This document shows positions 26,786 to 35,515 of a stretch of 64,000 nt of DNA, piece by piece. Under the pieces are notes generated by a model that had not been told where the DNA came from, did no database searches, and was given only the letters and a program-made list of their open reading frames with translations. How positions within the stretch are numbered: position 1 is the first letter of the stretch; the number at the start of each line of letters is the position of its first letter. A program made the position numbers and the translations under genes. Origin of the DNA: CAUZIZ01 sp965218775 (lineage in GTDB: Bacteria; Acidobacteriota; UBA6911; RPQK01; JAJDTT01); NCBI GenBank assembly GCA_965218775.1, contig CBDCLS010000006.1, forward strand, positions 2,108,001-2,172,000, written 5' to 3'.

Positions 26786-26938
26786 CTCAATGCTGGCCTC
26801 GCCGTTGTGGTAAGAAGCAAGGACATTTCAGATTGCTGGCATTTAGGGCGCTTCGCGGATCCGTTTGGGCGGATATGGTTGCGCAGCGGTGGCAACCCGT
26901 GAGGGACTGGCTCAGGCGAGAGAAAAGGTAAGGTGGGA

Positions 26939-27178
26939 TCAGTTCCCGACTTCTTGGTGGCCGTTCTGGGGAGAAACGTCGGTGTGGACAATGACTTTTG
27001 AATAGATTCGCCCCAGATCCACGTTTCCCTGTCGCAGTCTCGTCATGTGACCCCAGCACTTTGAGCAGTAGCCCCAGATCTCTGTCTCTCCGTTGTGGCC
27101 AGTGGGTCGGCTTTCCAGGTGAGGTTGTATCAACTCCAAGCCCTGCCCACAGATACAGCATTCTTGCACGGTCAGCAT
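26939..27178 (-). CDS. Small zinc-ribbon-like protein
   Basis: A 79-residue protein starting MLTVQECCICGQGLELIQ with a second pair YCSKCWGHM about 35 residues later. Two CxxC knuckles are consistent with one structural zinc. I chose ATG 27178, which has CGGAG upstream; an ATG at 27217 would add 13 residues. It occupies an otherwise empty gap between the esterase gene and the sulfatase gene. The function is unknown. Nucleic-acid binding or a partner of a larger enzyme are both possible. It could still be a chance frame. Confidence 0.45.
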   Translation of the reverse strand: MLTVQECCICGQGLELIQPHLESRPTGHNGETEIWGYCSKCWGHMTRLRQGNVDLGRIYSKVIVHTDVSPQNGHQEVGN

Positions 27179-27406
27179 TCCGTCATTGCTCCGGATTTCT
27201 CCTCTCTCTCCATCCAACTCGACTGCCTATGTTACTACAAGCGAGAATCCTAGCTTTTGGGAGCAGCAATCTCAAGCGCCAAGGTCCAAAGAGAGGCGTT
27301 GAAAACGAATCACTCGACTGTCGCGTAAGCGTCCTCTAAAGGACACGCTGAGTTCAAGGCGATGACCCCTGTCGTTTCTGATTTCTGTTTGGTAGACTGC
27401 GCTAGC

Positions 27407-28933
27407 ATGATCCTCACAGCGGCTTCGATCGCGCTGGCATGCGCCCTTTTCGCGATCGGCGTCGGGTGTCAGACCGAGGCTCCTGCCAAGGCTGAAAAGA
27501 ATCCCAACATCGTCGTGATTCTCGCCGACGACATGGGTTATGGCGACGTCCAATCCTTCAATTCTCGGTCGAGGATATCCACTCCCCACCTCGACGGACT
27601 AGCCGCCGAAGGGATGACCTTTACCGATGCCCATACGCCGTCGAGTGTCTGTACGCCGACGCGCTATGGTCTGCTGACCGGCCGCTACTGCTGGCGCACG
27701 CGACTGAAGCGGGGAGTCCTGGGAGGCTATAGTCCTCCGCTGATCGACCGGGAGCGCGCGACCCTCGCCTCGATGCTGAAGCGGTCCGGCTATCATACAG
27801 GAGCCGTGGGCAAATGGCACCTGGGCATGAACCCCTCGTTCTCAGAGCCCGAACAGGCAGACAGATCCATGTGGCAAGGTGATCCGGGCGTGGACTTCGG
27901 AGAGACGATCGCCGATGCTCCCACTACCCGGGGCTTCGACAGCTATTTCGGTGTCAGCGCCTCTCTCGACATGGCGCCTTATGTGTTCGTGCGGAACAAC
28001 CGTTTCACCGCGCAGCCGGTGCTTCTGCAGGAGCTAGTGCCGTTTCCACACTTTATCCGAGCCGGACCGCGCGCCCAGGATTTTGTGGTGGATGAGGTTC
28101 TGGACACACTGACCGAGGAAGCGATTGACTTCGTCCGGAGAGGGGCCGAAGAGGGGGATCCCTTCTTCCTCTACTTTCCCTTGACTGCGCCTCACAAGCC
28201 AACGCAGCCACACCGTCGCTTTCGCGGAAGTACCGATCTGGGCGAATACGGCGATTTCGTGGCCCAGGTGGACTGGACCGTGGAACAGGTCTTGGGCGCT
28301 TTGGCGGAGGTGGGTGCTGCAGACAACACTCTCGTGATCTTCACCTCCGACAACGGCTCGTATATGTTTGGCTCCAGTGATCCTACCGGGAAAGATCATG
28401 TCGACGATCCCACCGTCCAGGCCTATCGGACCAACCGCCACCGTGCCAATGGTCCGCTGCGGGGTACCAAGGCGGACATCTGGGAGGGCGGACATCGGGT
28501 CCCCTTTCTCGCTCGCTGGCCTGGTGTAATCGAATCCGGTTCCAGGTGTGAGCAGACGATTGCCCTGACGGATCTGTTCGCCACCTGTGCCGAGATAGTC
28601 GGTGTGGGGCTGGAGGCCGATACCGCCGAGGACAGTTTTTCCCTGCTTCCCGCACTGCGTGGTGAGGAGGGGCCCAGGGGCGCCCCCGTGATCCATCACT
28701 CCTATGCGGGCATGTTCGCTATCCGCGACGGGCGTTGGAAGCTGGTATTGGGCAATGGGTCCGGTGGGCGGGAGCAGCCTCTGGGGGAGCCCTTCGCCCA
28801 GCCCTACCAGTTGTTCGACCTGGCCCAGGACATCTCGGAGAAGAGTAATCTGGCCCAAAGCCACCCGGATGTGGTGAAGCGGATGCTTGCGCAGTTCGAG
28901 CAGATTCGGGAAAGTGGACGCAGCCGCCCCTGA
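27407..28933 (+). CDS. Sulfatase, formylglycine-dependent (lipoprotein)
   Basis: A 508-residue type I sulfatase. The modification site is CTPTRYGLLTGR, the canonical C-x-P-x-R in which the cysteine becomes formylglycine. N-terminal metal ligands lie in IVVILADDMGYGDV, the second set in VIFTSDNGSY, and a conserved GKWHLGMN block is present. ATG 27407 begins a lipoprotein signal ending AIGVGC; ATG 27362 in the same frame is possible. Known role: hydrolysis of sulfate esters, here probably from a polysaccharide at the cell surface. No maturing enzyme is in the window. It lies upstream of an enolase-superfamily gene on the same strand. Confidence 0.93.
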   Translation: MILTAASIALACALFAIGVGCQTEAPAKAEKNPNIVVILADDMGYGDVQSFNSRSRISTPHLDGLAAEGMTFTDAHTPSSVCTPTRYGLLTGRYCWRTRLKRGVLGGYSPPLIDRERATLASMLKRSGYHTGAVGKWHLGMNPSFSEPEQADRSMWQGDPGVDFGETIADAPTTRGFDSYFGVSASLDMAPYVFVRNNRFTAQPVLLQELVPFPHFIRAGPRAQDFVVDEVLDTLTEEAIDFVRRGAEEGDPFFLYFPLTAPHKPTQPHRRFRGSTDLGEYGDFVAQVDWTVEQVLGALAEVGAADNTLVIFTSDNGSYMFGSSDPTGKDHVDDPTVQAYRTNRHRANGPLRGTKADIWEGGHRVPFLARWPGVIESGSRCEQTIALTDLFATCAEIVGVGLEADTAEDSFSLLPALRGEEGPRGAPVIHHSYAGMFAIRDGRWKLVLGNGSGGREQPLGEPFAQPYQLFDLAQDISEKSNLAQSHPDVVKRMLAQFEQIRESGRSRP

Positions 28934-29087
28934 GCGGAAACTTGCGTGAAGAGATTATGCAGCTGTAAGTCTCTCGGGACACGCTCTTACGCCTTTGGAG
29001 TGGGCGAGGGAGAAGTTTGCCCTTGAATGATCCAGCGTGGCTGGTGGCTGAATTGACCTGCGCCAAGCAGAAGAGAGGCGAGCGGGA

Positions 29088-30191
29088 ATGAAGATTACCG
29101 ATGTGACGGCCCGATGTTATGCCTGGCCTCGGCCCAAACCGATCAGCAACGGAAAATACACCTACACCGACGTCGTTCTGAACCTGATCCAGATAGAGAC
29201 GGATGAGGGCGTGACGGGTCTGGGCTTTGGCGGCGGAGCCGTAGGCCGTCCCGGGCAGGTGACCAGCGCCCTGGTCGAGCACTTCAAGCAGGCCCTGGAG
29301 GGCGAGGATCCATTCAACTATCGACGCATCTGGGAGAACATGTGGCTGCCCAAGATCGTGGGGCGCCGTGGCATGGCGACCCACGTCATCAGTACCATCG
29401 ATATCGCTCTCTGGGATCTCATGGGTAAGGCGCTGGGGAAGTCGGTTCACAAGCTCCTGGGAGGCTTCGTCGACCGTATCCCAACCTATATCGCGGGCGG
29501 CTATTACGAGGAAGGTAAAGGACTGAGGGAGCTGGCTCAGGAGATGGAAGAGAACCTGGAGCTGGGGGCCAAGGCCGTCAAGATGAAGATCGGTGGCGTG
29601 CCCATCCCCGAGGACGTGGAGCGGGTCCGGGTGGTCCGCGAGGTGATTGGTCCCGAGATCAAACTATTAGTCGATGCCAACAATGCCTACGTGGCCTACG
29701 AGGCGGTCGAGGTGGCTCGAAAAATCGAGCCCTTCGATGTCTTCTGGTTCGAAGAGCCGGTGGCTCCCGACGACTACCGGGGACACGCTCAGGTGGCGCG
29801 TTCGACCACAATTCCTATTGCTACCGGGGAGAACGAATACACCCGCTACGGGTTCCGCGACCTGATCGAGCACGACTCTGCCGCGATCTTCAATGCCGAC
29901 GCCCAGATCCTGGGTGGGATCACGGAGTTCATGAATGTCGCCGCGCAGGCAGCCGCCCACGATTTGCGCATCGCTCCGCATGGGGCCCAGGAGGTGCACA
30001 TCCACCTGGTCTCCGCTATCGCCAACGGACTGATCCTGGAGTTCTACCGCGAGACCGTGGATCCTCTACGCGGGAAGATCTTCAAAGAACCGATGAAATT
30101 GGACAAGGATGGCTGCGTCCAGGTGCCACAGCTTCCAGGTCTGGGTTTGGAACCGGACTACGAAGTGCTACAGCCCCATCGTGTGGCCTGA
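29088..30191 (+). CDS. Enolase-superfamily acid-sugar dehydratase (mandelate racemase/MLE family)
   Basis: A 367-residue cytoplasmic enzyme. The catalytic features are visible: the KxK pair in AKAVKMKIGGV, metal ligands Asp in LLVDANNAY, Glu in FWFEEPVAPDD and Glu in ATGENEYTRYG, and the general base His in IAPHGAQEVH. This is the mandelate-racemase subgroup layout, usual for acid-sugar dehydratases. The ATG has AGAGAGGCGAG upstream. It follows the sulfatase by 154 bp on the same strand. A pathway in which desulfated sugar acids are dehydrated to keto-deoxy acids is likely, but the exact sugar is not readable. Confidence 0.92.
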   Translation: MKITDVTARCYAWPRPKPISNGKYTYTDVVLNLIQIETDEGVTGLGFGGGAVGRPGQVTSALVEHFKQALEGEDPFNYRRIWENMWLPKIVGRRGMATHVISTIDIALWDLMGKALGKSVHKLLGGFVDRIPTYIAGGYYEEGKGLRELAQEMEENLELGAKAVKMKIGGVPIPEDVERVRVVREVIGPEIKLLVDANNAYVAYEAVEVARKIEPFDVFWFEEPVAPDDYRGHAQVARSTTIPIATGENEYTRYGFRDLIEHDSAAIFNADAQILGGITEFMNVAAQAAAHDLRIAPHGAQEVHIHLVSAIANGLILEFYRETVDPLRGKIFKEPMKLDKDGCVQVPQLPGLGLEPDYEVLQPHRVA

Positions 30192-30290
30192 TCACCACCC
30201 GGCTTCCAGGTGGGCTACTGACAACCCCCAGGTTCGCGGTAACCTGGCTGCCGACTGACATTGGGGCCGGACCGGCTTCCGAGGTGCAAC

Positions 30291-30554
30291 ATGAGAATCG
30301 GATCTATCCCATCGGCCTTCCTCATGGTCTCCCTGGTGGGGGCTGGCGGCGGCGAGGCAGAGCGATTCTCGCTGGACGATTCACCTATGCTGCTTGGGGA
30401 TAGCCTGGAACACTCAGTGTGTTGGGAGCGTTCCCTCAGGAGGACCGCTTCAGGTCCGTTCGCGCACTTGACAGGGAAGCCGGTCCGGCTCCGCTTTGTG
30501 ATGCGGGATGCCGACCTCTTCTCTCTTCGATTTCAGCCCCGGAAAGAAAGCAAG
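30291..30554 (+). pseudogene. Internally deleted propeller paralogue (E): signal peptide joined to the C-terminal module
   Basis: An ATG with GAGGTG upstream starts a signal-like segment (IPSAFLMVSLVGAGGGEA). Within about 15 residues this passes into the family's last module: RFSLDDSPMLLGDSLEHSV, then KPVRLRFVMRDADLFSLRFQ. In paralogue C the matching region is the last ~60 of 507 residues. Hence about 400 residues are deleted and only the two ends remain. No stop follows the module and the frame runs on into the next gene. Confidence 0.7.
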
Positions 30555-31109
30555 ATGCAAGCAAGCGGCAGAGTCAACAGCTTCGACACCGGCAGGGAGA
30601 GCTGGCAGATCTACGACTACAACGGCGGGAGTGGAGGCCAGAACGTTTTCTTCCTCGCCAGCTGGGAGAAAACCGGTGGACTCGAGAACTCCGGCTATAT
30701 CTGGGCCGACGACTCCCGCTGGCGGATCGATACTCCGGAGGATCCGCATTCCATTCTTCCCTTGATCCTCTACCATCGGTGGGTGGCACTGGATGCTGAG
30801 GAGGACGGAAGCAACGCGACGCCGAGACCCACCGGATTTCGAAAAAAGGAAGCGATGGACTTGCGGGGGGCGGAGGTCTCGGTCCATCTCCGAGGTGACG
30901 GCCTGGACCTCAAAGGGGCCCAATGCTACTTCTGGGTTCACTCCGGCGGGACCCGATGGCACTACACCGGTCGGCCGCTGAAGATCCACGAGGGGAAATG
31001 GGGTCCGCCGGAGCGCTTCGTTCTTGTCAATGACGAATCCCAGTGGCACCGCAGCTGGGCTCCTTCTGGCCACTCCCTGGACTCGCTATTGAAGAAGAGC
31101 GCTAGCTAG
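30555..31109 (+). pseudogene. Unknown exported-type beta-sandwich protein, 3' end cut by an insertion sequence
   Basis: Starting at ATG 30555 (GGAAAG upstream) the frame gives 184 residues: SFDTGRESWQIYDYNGGSGG, SGYIWADDSRWRIDTPEDPH, AEVSVHLRGDGLDLKGAQCY and GGTRWHYTGRPLKIHEGKW. The many aromatic and glycine residues and short strands suggest a laminin-G or concanavalin-like binding domain. The stop TAG at 31107-31109 is made by the first bases of the insertion sequence. Removing the element and one copy of the AGCT duplication extends the frame by 29 more residues (32815-32900). The upstream propeller remnant is in the same frame, so either could be the real N-terminus. Confidence 0.7.
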
Positions 31110-32810
31110 TTCCCATCCCAGAATTGACTTTTAAGCTTTGTTAATTAGCTGATTCTAAGATACTTAATATACCATAGGCAGCGGGCAAAGACCACTTTGT
31201 GCTCGGTGGACCCTTTTTCGCCAGCAGGAGGATGACGGAGCTGGATTTTGCAGACACTGCGGCCGCAGCTCCGAGCGTTTTGGGTTCCAAGAGGCTGCAA
31301 CGGTCTCAGGGAAGCAAACGGGCCAGAACGAGCAGGTTGTAGCTGACCACGGAAGCCTGCACGTACTGCTGGAAGTGCTCCCAGCCTTTCCAGGTGCAGC
31401 GGTCCAGCCCGAAGACGCGCTTGAGCCACGAGATACAACCCTCAATGCCGGCGCGAAAACGTCTCAACTGTTTGTAAAGCCAGCTGGAGCGCACCATCTC
31501 GCTGATCGGCAGACTTCCCTTGCGATCAAAGGCGGCATCCTGGATGCCCTCCCCTTTGGCCCAGGTCAAATTGGCTTGGCTGTAAAAGCCCCGGTCCGCC
31601 GCCATCTGACGCGGATAGCGACCGTAGACCTCTCGATGGGCTCCGAGCAAGGGTTGGAGCTGACCCACATCGGCCGGGTTTCCAGCCAGGACTTCACAGT
31701 TCAAGATCAGCGACGAGCGACCGCCGGTCAGAAAGATCTTGTGCCCATAGGTCGGTTCGCGCTGGCCTTTTTTGATGATGTCCGTATGCTCTTCAAAAAT
31801 CGAAAAGACCTTCTCGGCGGCGGGCACGGTCTCGCCGCGCAGGACGCGTCGCTCCGTTTGATCGATGACCCGGGCCATCAGCTTCAGGTAATGCTCCAAG
31901 GAGACCAGCAGCGCCACGGTCAGCAGGTCGGCGGCCGGCAAATCGGCTTGCAAGGCCGTGAGGCCGTAGCCGTAGGTTTTGCGGGCGACCTTCAACAGAT
32001 CGCGATAGGCGCGCTGGCGTTTGGCTCCTCGGCCGTTGGCGATCTGAAAAGCCCGCCGCTTGGCTCGTCGGCTGTGGTTGGTAAAGACCACCGCCGTCGA
32101 CGCCTGGCCTTCGGCTTCGAGCGCGCCTTGTCGCTCCTTGAGCTGTCCCAGAAGCCGGCTCACCGTGCGCACCGCATCGTCGAGCAGGGCACTGTCGGTC
32201 GGATGATGAATGTCGCTCTCGACGGCGGTCGAATCGAGGCGGATGCGCTGGCCCTTTTCCAGTCCCTTCTGAGCGGCCCAGCCCACCAAGACGGTATTGA
32301 TCTCTTTCCAGCTGGCTTCAGAGATCTTCGAGATATTGCGCTGCAGGGTGGACCTATTCGGCATCCAGCCCAGGGGGTGACGCACAAAACTGCGGAAGCT
32401 CTGGGAGTCGAGTAGGTGAAAGGCCAGCTGCTCGTAGCTGAAGCCGTGCAGCTGTTTGACGAGGGTCGCTCGTAGGACAAACTCGGCACTGAGTCCGCTG
32501 GCGCCTTTCTGCGGATTGGAAGTGTCACATAGATCCTGTAAAACTAAGGCCGAGATCCGGGGATTGTGGTCCAGGATCTCGGAGATCTTTTCCAGTTCCC
32601 GGGCCATTTGGTGGTCGGGGAAAATGTGGCAAAGGGGGAGTCGTTCTTCCGTTTTCTGGCGCAACGTTGGGCCTCCTTTTTCGAGTTAACTTCTTTGTTT
32701 TCAATTTGTTCGCACCAAAAGATTAACAAAGAGGTCTGACAAAAAAGGGAGGCCACATCCCCACCTTACTCCTTCATTTTCAGCTATTTAAAGTCCTTGG
32801 GATGGGAACT
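31108..32810 (-). mobile_element. ISNCY-type insertion sequence with 4-bp target duplication
   Basis: The 1703-bp element is bounded by inverted ends: AGTTCCCATCCCA at 31108-31120 and its exact reverse complement at 32798-32810. AGCT flanks both sides (31104-31107 and 32811-32814). It interrupts the coding frame described at 30555. It carries one intact transposase gene on the minus strand. Confidence 0.9.
31306..32664 (-). CDS. ISNCY-family transposase
   Basis: A 452-residue transposase, complete from ATG to stop. The N-terminal helix-rich region (ISEILDHNPRISALVLQDL) is followed by a DDE-like catalytic core: Asp in RIRLDSTAVESDIHHPTDS, Asp in MAADRGFYSQANL and Glu in RRFRAGIEGCISWLKRVFGL. 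The layout matches the ISNCY/IS1182-like groups. It occupies most of an element with perfect 13-bp inverted ends and a 4-bp duplication, so the copy is young and probably still active. Confidence 0.9.
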   Translation of the reverse strand: MRQKTEERLPLCHIFPDHQMARELEKISEILDHNPRISALVLQDLCDTSNPQKGASGLSAEFVLRATLVKQLHGFSYEQLAFHLLDSQSFRSFVRHPLGWMPNRSTLQRNISKISEASWKEINTVLVGWAAQKGLEKGQRIRLDSTAVESDIHHPTDSALLDDAVRTVSRLLGQLKERQGALEAEGQASTAVVFTNHSRRAKRRAFQIANGRGAKRQRAYRDLLKVARKTYGYGLTALQADLPAADLLTVALLVSLEHYLKLMARVIDQTERRVLRGETVPAAEKVFSIFEEHTDIIKKGQREPTYGHKIFLTGGRSSLILNCEVLAGNPADVGQLQPLLGAHREVYGRYPRQMAADRGFYSQANLTWAKGEGIQDAAFDRKGSLPISEMVRSSWLYKQLRRFRAGIEGCISWLKRVFGLDRCTWKGWEHFQQYVQASVVSYNLLVLARLLP

Positions 32811-32900
32811 AGCTACGGTTTTTCCTTCGTGGGATTTTCGGAGGAGGTGACGGGAAAGCTCTCCATGGATCAATTCGAGATCCGTCTGGCTGGTCGCTAA
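32811..32900 (+). pseudogene. 3' tail of the gene interrupted by the ISNCY element
   Basis: After the second AGCT duplication the sequence continues in the frame of the gene at 30555 and reads YGFSFVGFSEEVTGKL followed by MDQFEIRLAGR, with stop TAA at 32898-32900. The GF, V-TGKL and FEIRL pattern is typical of a final beta-strand pair in a sandwich domain. Perfect frame restoration supports an insertion into a gene that was coding until recently. Confidence 0.8.
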
Positions 32901-32920
32901 GCTGAAACTTCATTGGCCAA

Positions 32921-32998
32921 CGTAGCTTTGGTCTCCAGACCGAAGTCTTATTCTTCCGAGCCTTTGGCTCGGACGGCGGCCTGGAGCCCACCGCTACG
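32921..32998. repeat. Hairpin repeat, family H1 (copy 1)
   Basis: An imperfect inverted repeat with arms at 32921-32942 and 32977-32998 and an inner GAGCCTTTGGCTC hairpin. Like copy 2 at 43670-43753, it is preceded by TGAAACTTCATT placed right after the stop codon of the preceding gene. It lies between that gene and the sulfatase start at 33030. Confidence 0.7.
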
Positions 32999-33029
32999 CC
33001 GAACCAAGAGTACTGCTGAAAGGGGCATC

Positions 33030-34361
33030 ATGAGCTTCAATGATTCGAGGAGTGCAGAGAACTCCGACCGGCCCCCCAACATCCTTTTTATCCTCTTTGA
33101 CAAATGCCGAACGGATGCCGTCGGGTGCTATGGAGAAAGGGAGGTACACACTCCGAATCTGGACGCTCTGGCAAGGACGGGAGTTCGATTCGCCAATTGC
33201 TTCACCCCGCAGGCCCTGTGCGGTCCCGCGCGGGCGTCCATCTTGACCGGCAGTTATCCGCACGCACACGGTCTGCGCCGTAACGTCTATCCGATCCCGA
33301 CCACCTCGGTCCACTCCAACTACAAAGAGTCTATTGCCGACCCCTTTCGAGATCCGCGTTTTCGTCTCTGGGACAACTTCCCCTTTCTGCTCGACAATGC
33401 GGGCTATGCCACAGCCCATATAGGGAAGTGGCATCTGGGTCCTCCCAATCCCGGTTTCTTCGACTACTGGAAGTCCTTCAACTCTCTGCTGCGTCACTGG
33501 ATCGGCGAGCCGCACCAGTCAGGCTATCGTCCGGATGTCCACACCGAGCAGGGAATGCGTTTCATGGAGAGGCACAGGGACGAACCCTTCTTCCTCTATC
33601 AGTCCTACTATGCACCCCACGAGCCCCTGGATCCGCCCCGCCAATTCCTGGAGCATTACCAAGGGGACGAGCGGGCTGCCTACTACGGTACGGTGTCCAA
33701 CCTGGACTGGAACGTAGGCAGGCTGGTGGAGACACTGCGCCGTCTTGAGATCCTGGACAACACCCTGATCGTCGCTACCTCGGACCACGGACGTGTCTGG
33801 GGTAACCGGCCGGGGACGGAAGAGGGACTGTGTGTCGCCTACGAAGGATCAGCCCGGGTTCCCCTGATCATGGCCCATCCTGGGTTATTACCCCAGGGAA
33901 AGGTGTGGCAGTCCGGCGTCAGCCTGGTTGACCTGATGCCCACTTTTCTCGAGGCTGGAGGAATCCAGCCCGTCATGGGGGTTCGTTCCTACACCCAGCG
34001 GCTGAACCTGCAGGGAGAAAGCCTGTTGGAACGGGTTGCCTCGGGTCGGGATCAATGGGATCGGCCGATCGTGATCCAGAACATTCCTCAGGCGCCAATC
34101 GATGGTTCCCTTTACGACGAACGGGCGCTGAGGACGGAACGGTACAAGTTGATCCTGCGTCAGTTTGACACCGGAGCCGCTTTCCGGCCAGGCGAGCTCT
34201 ACGATCTTCTGGAGGATCCAGGTGAACGGACCAATCTGTACGCCGCATCCTCACACAACATGATCCGGCAGGAGCTGGCGACCACCCTGAGGGATTGGGG
34301 GAAGAACACCGAGGACCAGGCGTCGATCGGATTGGCTGATTGGGTATTGAAGGAGGAGTGA
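33030..34361 (+). CDS. Sulfatase, formylglycine-dependent (no signal peptide)
   Basis: A 443-residue sulfatase. The modification site is CGPARASILTGSYPHA, a C-x-P-x-R site. Metal ligands lie in ILFILFDKCRTDAVG, where a lysine and a cysteine replace the more usual second Asp and neighbouring residue of LxDDxR, and in VATSDHGRVWG. GKWHLGPP is present. ATG 33030 has GAAAGGGG upstream. No export signal follows, so it may be cytoplasmic or use an alternative start. It probably acts on small sulfated sugars. It directly precedes the second 131-bp repeat array. Confidence 0.9.
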   Translation: MSFNDSRSAENSDRPPNILFILFDKCRTDAVGCYGEREVHTPNLDALARTGVRFANCFTPQALCGPARASILTGSYPHAHGLRRNVYPIPTTSVHSNYKESIADPFRDPRFRLWDNFPFLLDNAGYATAHIGKWHLGPPNPGFFDYWKSFNSLLRHWIGEPHQSGYRPDVHTEQGMRFMERHRDEPFFLYQSYYAPHEPLDPPRQFLEHYQGDERAAYYGTVSNLDWNVGRLVETLRRLEILDNTLIVATSDHGRVWGNRPGTEEGLCVAYEGSARVPLIMAHPGLLPQGKVWQSGVSLVDLMPTFLEAGGIQPVMGVRSYTQRLNLQGESLLERVASGRDQWDRPIVIQNIPQAPIDGSLYDERALRTERYKLILRQFDTGAAFRPGELYDLLEDPGERTNLYAASSHNMIRQELATTLRDWGKNTEDQASIGLADWVLKEE

Positions 34362-34382
34362 TTAGTGATTTCTTCCTTGCTC

Positions 34383-34975
34383 TGTCGAAGGCAACCGACG
34401 AATGAGGAACCGCAGAATATCGAACCAGCGAATTTCGAAGGCCGGAAGACGGTTGGGCGTTCGCATGTTCGGCGTTCTGCGGTTTGTGATTCAGCCTTTC
34501 TTGTTTGCTGTTGTCGAAGGCAACCGACAAATGATGAACCGCAGAATATCGAACCAGCGAATTTCGAAGGCTGGAGAAGACGGTTCGGCGTTCGCATGTT
34601 CGGCGTTCTGCGGTTTGTGATTCAGCCTTTTCTTGTTTTGCTGTTGTCGAAGGCAACCGACGAATGATGAACCGCAGAATATCGAACCAGCGAATTTCGA
34701 AGGGCGGAGAAGACGGTTGGGCGTTCGCATGTTCGGCGTTCTGCGGTTTGTGATTCAGCCTTTTCTTGTTTTGCTGTTGTCGAAGGCAACCGACGAATGA
34801 TGAACCGCAGAATATCGAACCAGCGAATTTCGAAGGCCGGAAGACGGTTCGGCGTTCGCATGTTCGGCGTTCTGCGGTTTGTGATTCAGCCTTTCTTGTT
34901 TGCTGTTGTCGAAGGCAACCGACAAATGATGAACCGCAGAATATCGAACCAGCGAATTTCCAAGGATCGGGAAGA
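34383..34975. repeat. Five-copy tandem array of the ~131-bp repeat (array 2, inverted relative to array 1)
   Basis: The core GAACCAGCGAATTTCGAAGG recurs at 34422, 34551, 34684, 34817 and 34946, a spacing of 129-133 bp. The sequence is the reverse complement of the unit at 10385-11085, 24 kb away. Each unit again carries the AAACCGCAG and CTGCGGTTT pair. It begins about 20 bp after the sulfatase stop and ends next to the four-helix-bundle gene. The last unit is degraded at its 3' side. Confidence 0.9.
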
Positions 34976-34989
34976 ATCCAAAGACGCGC

Positions 34990-35376
34990 TTACACCTTCT
35001 TCACCCGAGCAGTTTGGATGCTCTTGACGAAGATCGAGATGAGTTGCCTGCACTCTTCTATGGCGATTTCAGTCTCAGTCGGGTCCACAAGTTCAACCCT
35101 TGATGCAAACTTAAGCCAGATTTGAGTTTCTCGTAGTTCCTTGAGGCAGATCTTCATCTTGTGAACGAAGTCCTTACGCGATTCTGCACTCTGGGCTTCA
35201 CCGTAGTTGGGAGCCGCCGCAGTGCTGCAGCGCACGAGTTGGTTGGTAACCACATTTCCGACCTTGGTTGTTGGGAAACCCTCAACGAGCTGGCAGACAG
35301 CGACGGCAAAATCCACCAGCCTGTCTTCCAGATCGTAAATCCGTGGTTTCTTGCCATTGGTCGTTTCAGTGGCCAT
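34990..35376 (-). CDS. Four-helix-bundle protein (23S rRNA intervening-sequence/Avd-like family)
   Basis: A 128-residue all-helical protein: YDLEDRLVDFAVAVCQLVEG, NQLVRCSTAAAPNYGEAQSA, DFVHKMKICLKELRETQIWL and IAIEECRQLISIFVKSI form the four helices. The SxAxNxxEA pattern and the LKELRET block are the marks of the S23/IVP family. The same fold includes Avd, the accessory protein of diversity-generating retroelements, but no reverse transcriptase is in the window. ATG 35376 lacks a clear ribosome site. It lies directly at the end of repeat array 2, an association worth testing. Confidence 0.87.
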   Translation of the reverse strand: MATETTNGKKPRIYDLEDRLVDFAVAVCQLVEGFPTTKVGNVVTNQLVRCSTAAAPNYGEAQSAESRKDFVHKMKICLKELRETQIWLKFASRVELVDPTETEIAIEECRQLISIFVKSIQTARVKKV

Positions 35377-35515
35377 TTTCAAAGAAGGAGAAGACTTCGA
35401 TTCAATGAATATAAACGCTAGTGCCTCGAAATCTGCGAGAATAGGGAGCGTCCCGACAGTGAGAGGCGGTATTCGATCGTCTTCGTTCAGTGGAGCGAAG
35501 ATAGGGGAATCCAAA

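Noticed and set aside
31375..32415. 346-codon plus-strand frame
   Set aside because: It is the complement of the ISNCY transposase and has no ribosome site or family features.
34365..35027. Several 70-230-codon frames around the repeat array
   Set aside because: Their sequence is translated repeat (for example QNIEPANFEG units on one strand), explained by a near-multiple-of-three period.
34990..35376. Diversity-generating retroelement (Avd-like protein)
   Set aside because: No reverse transcriptase, no template/variable repeat pair with adenine-specific changes, and no C-type-lectin target were found.
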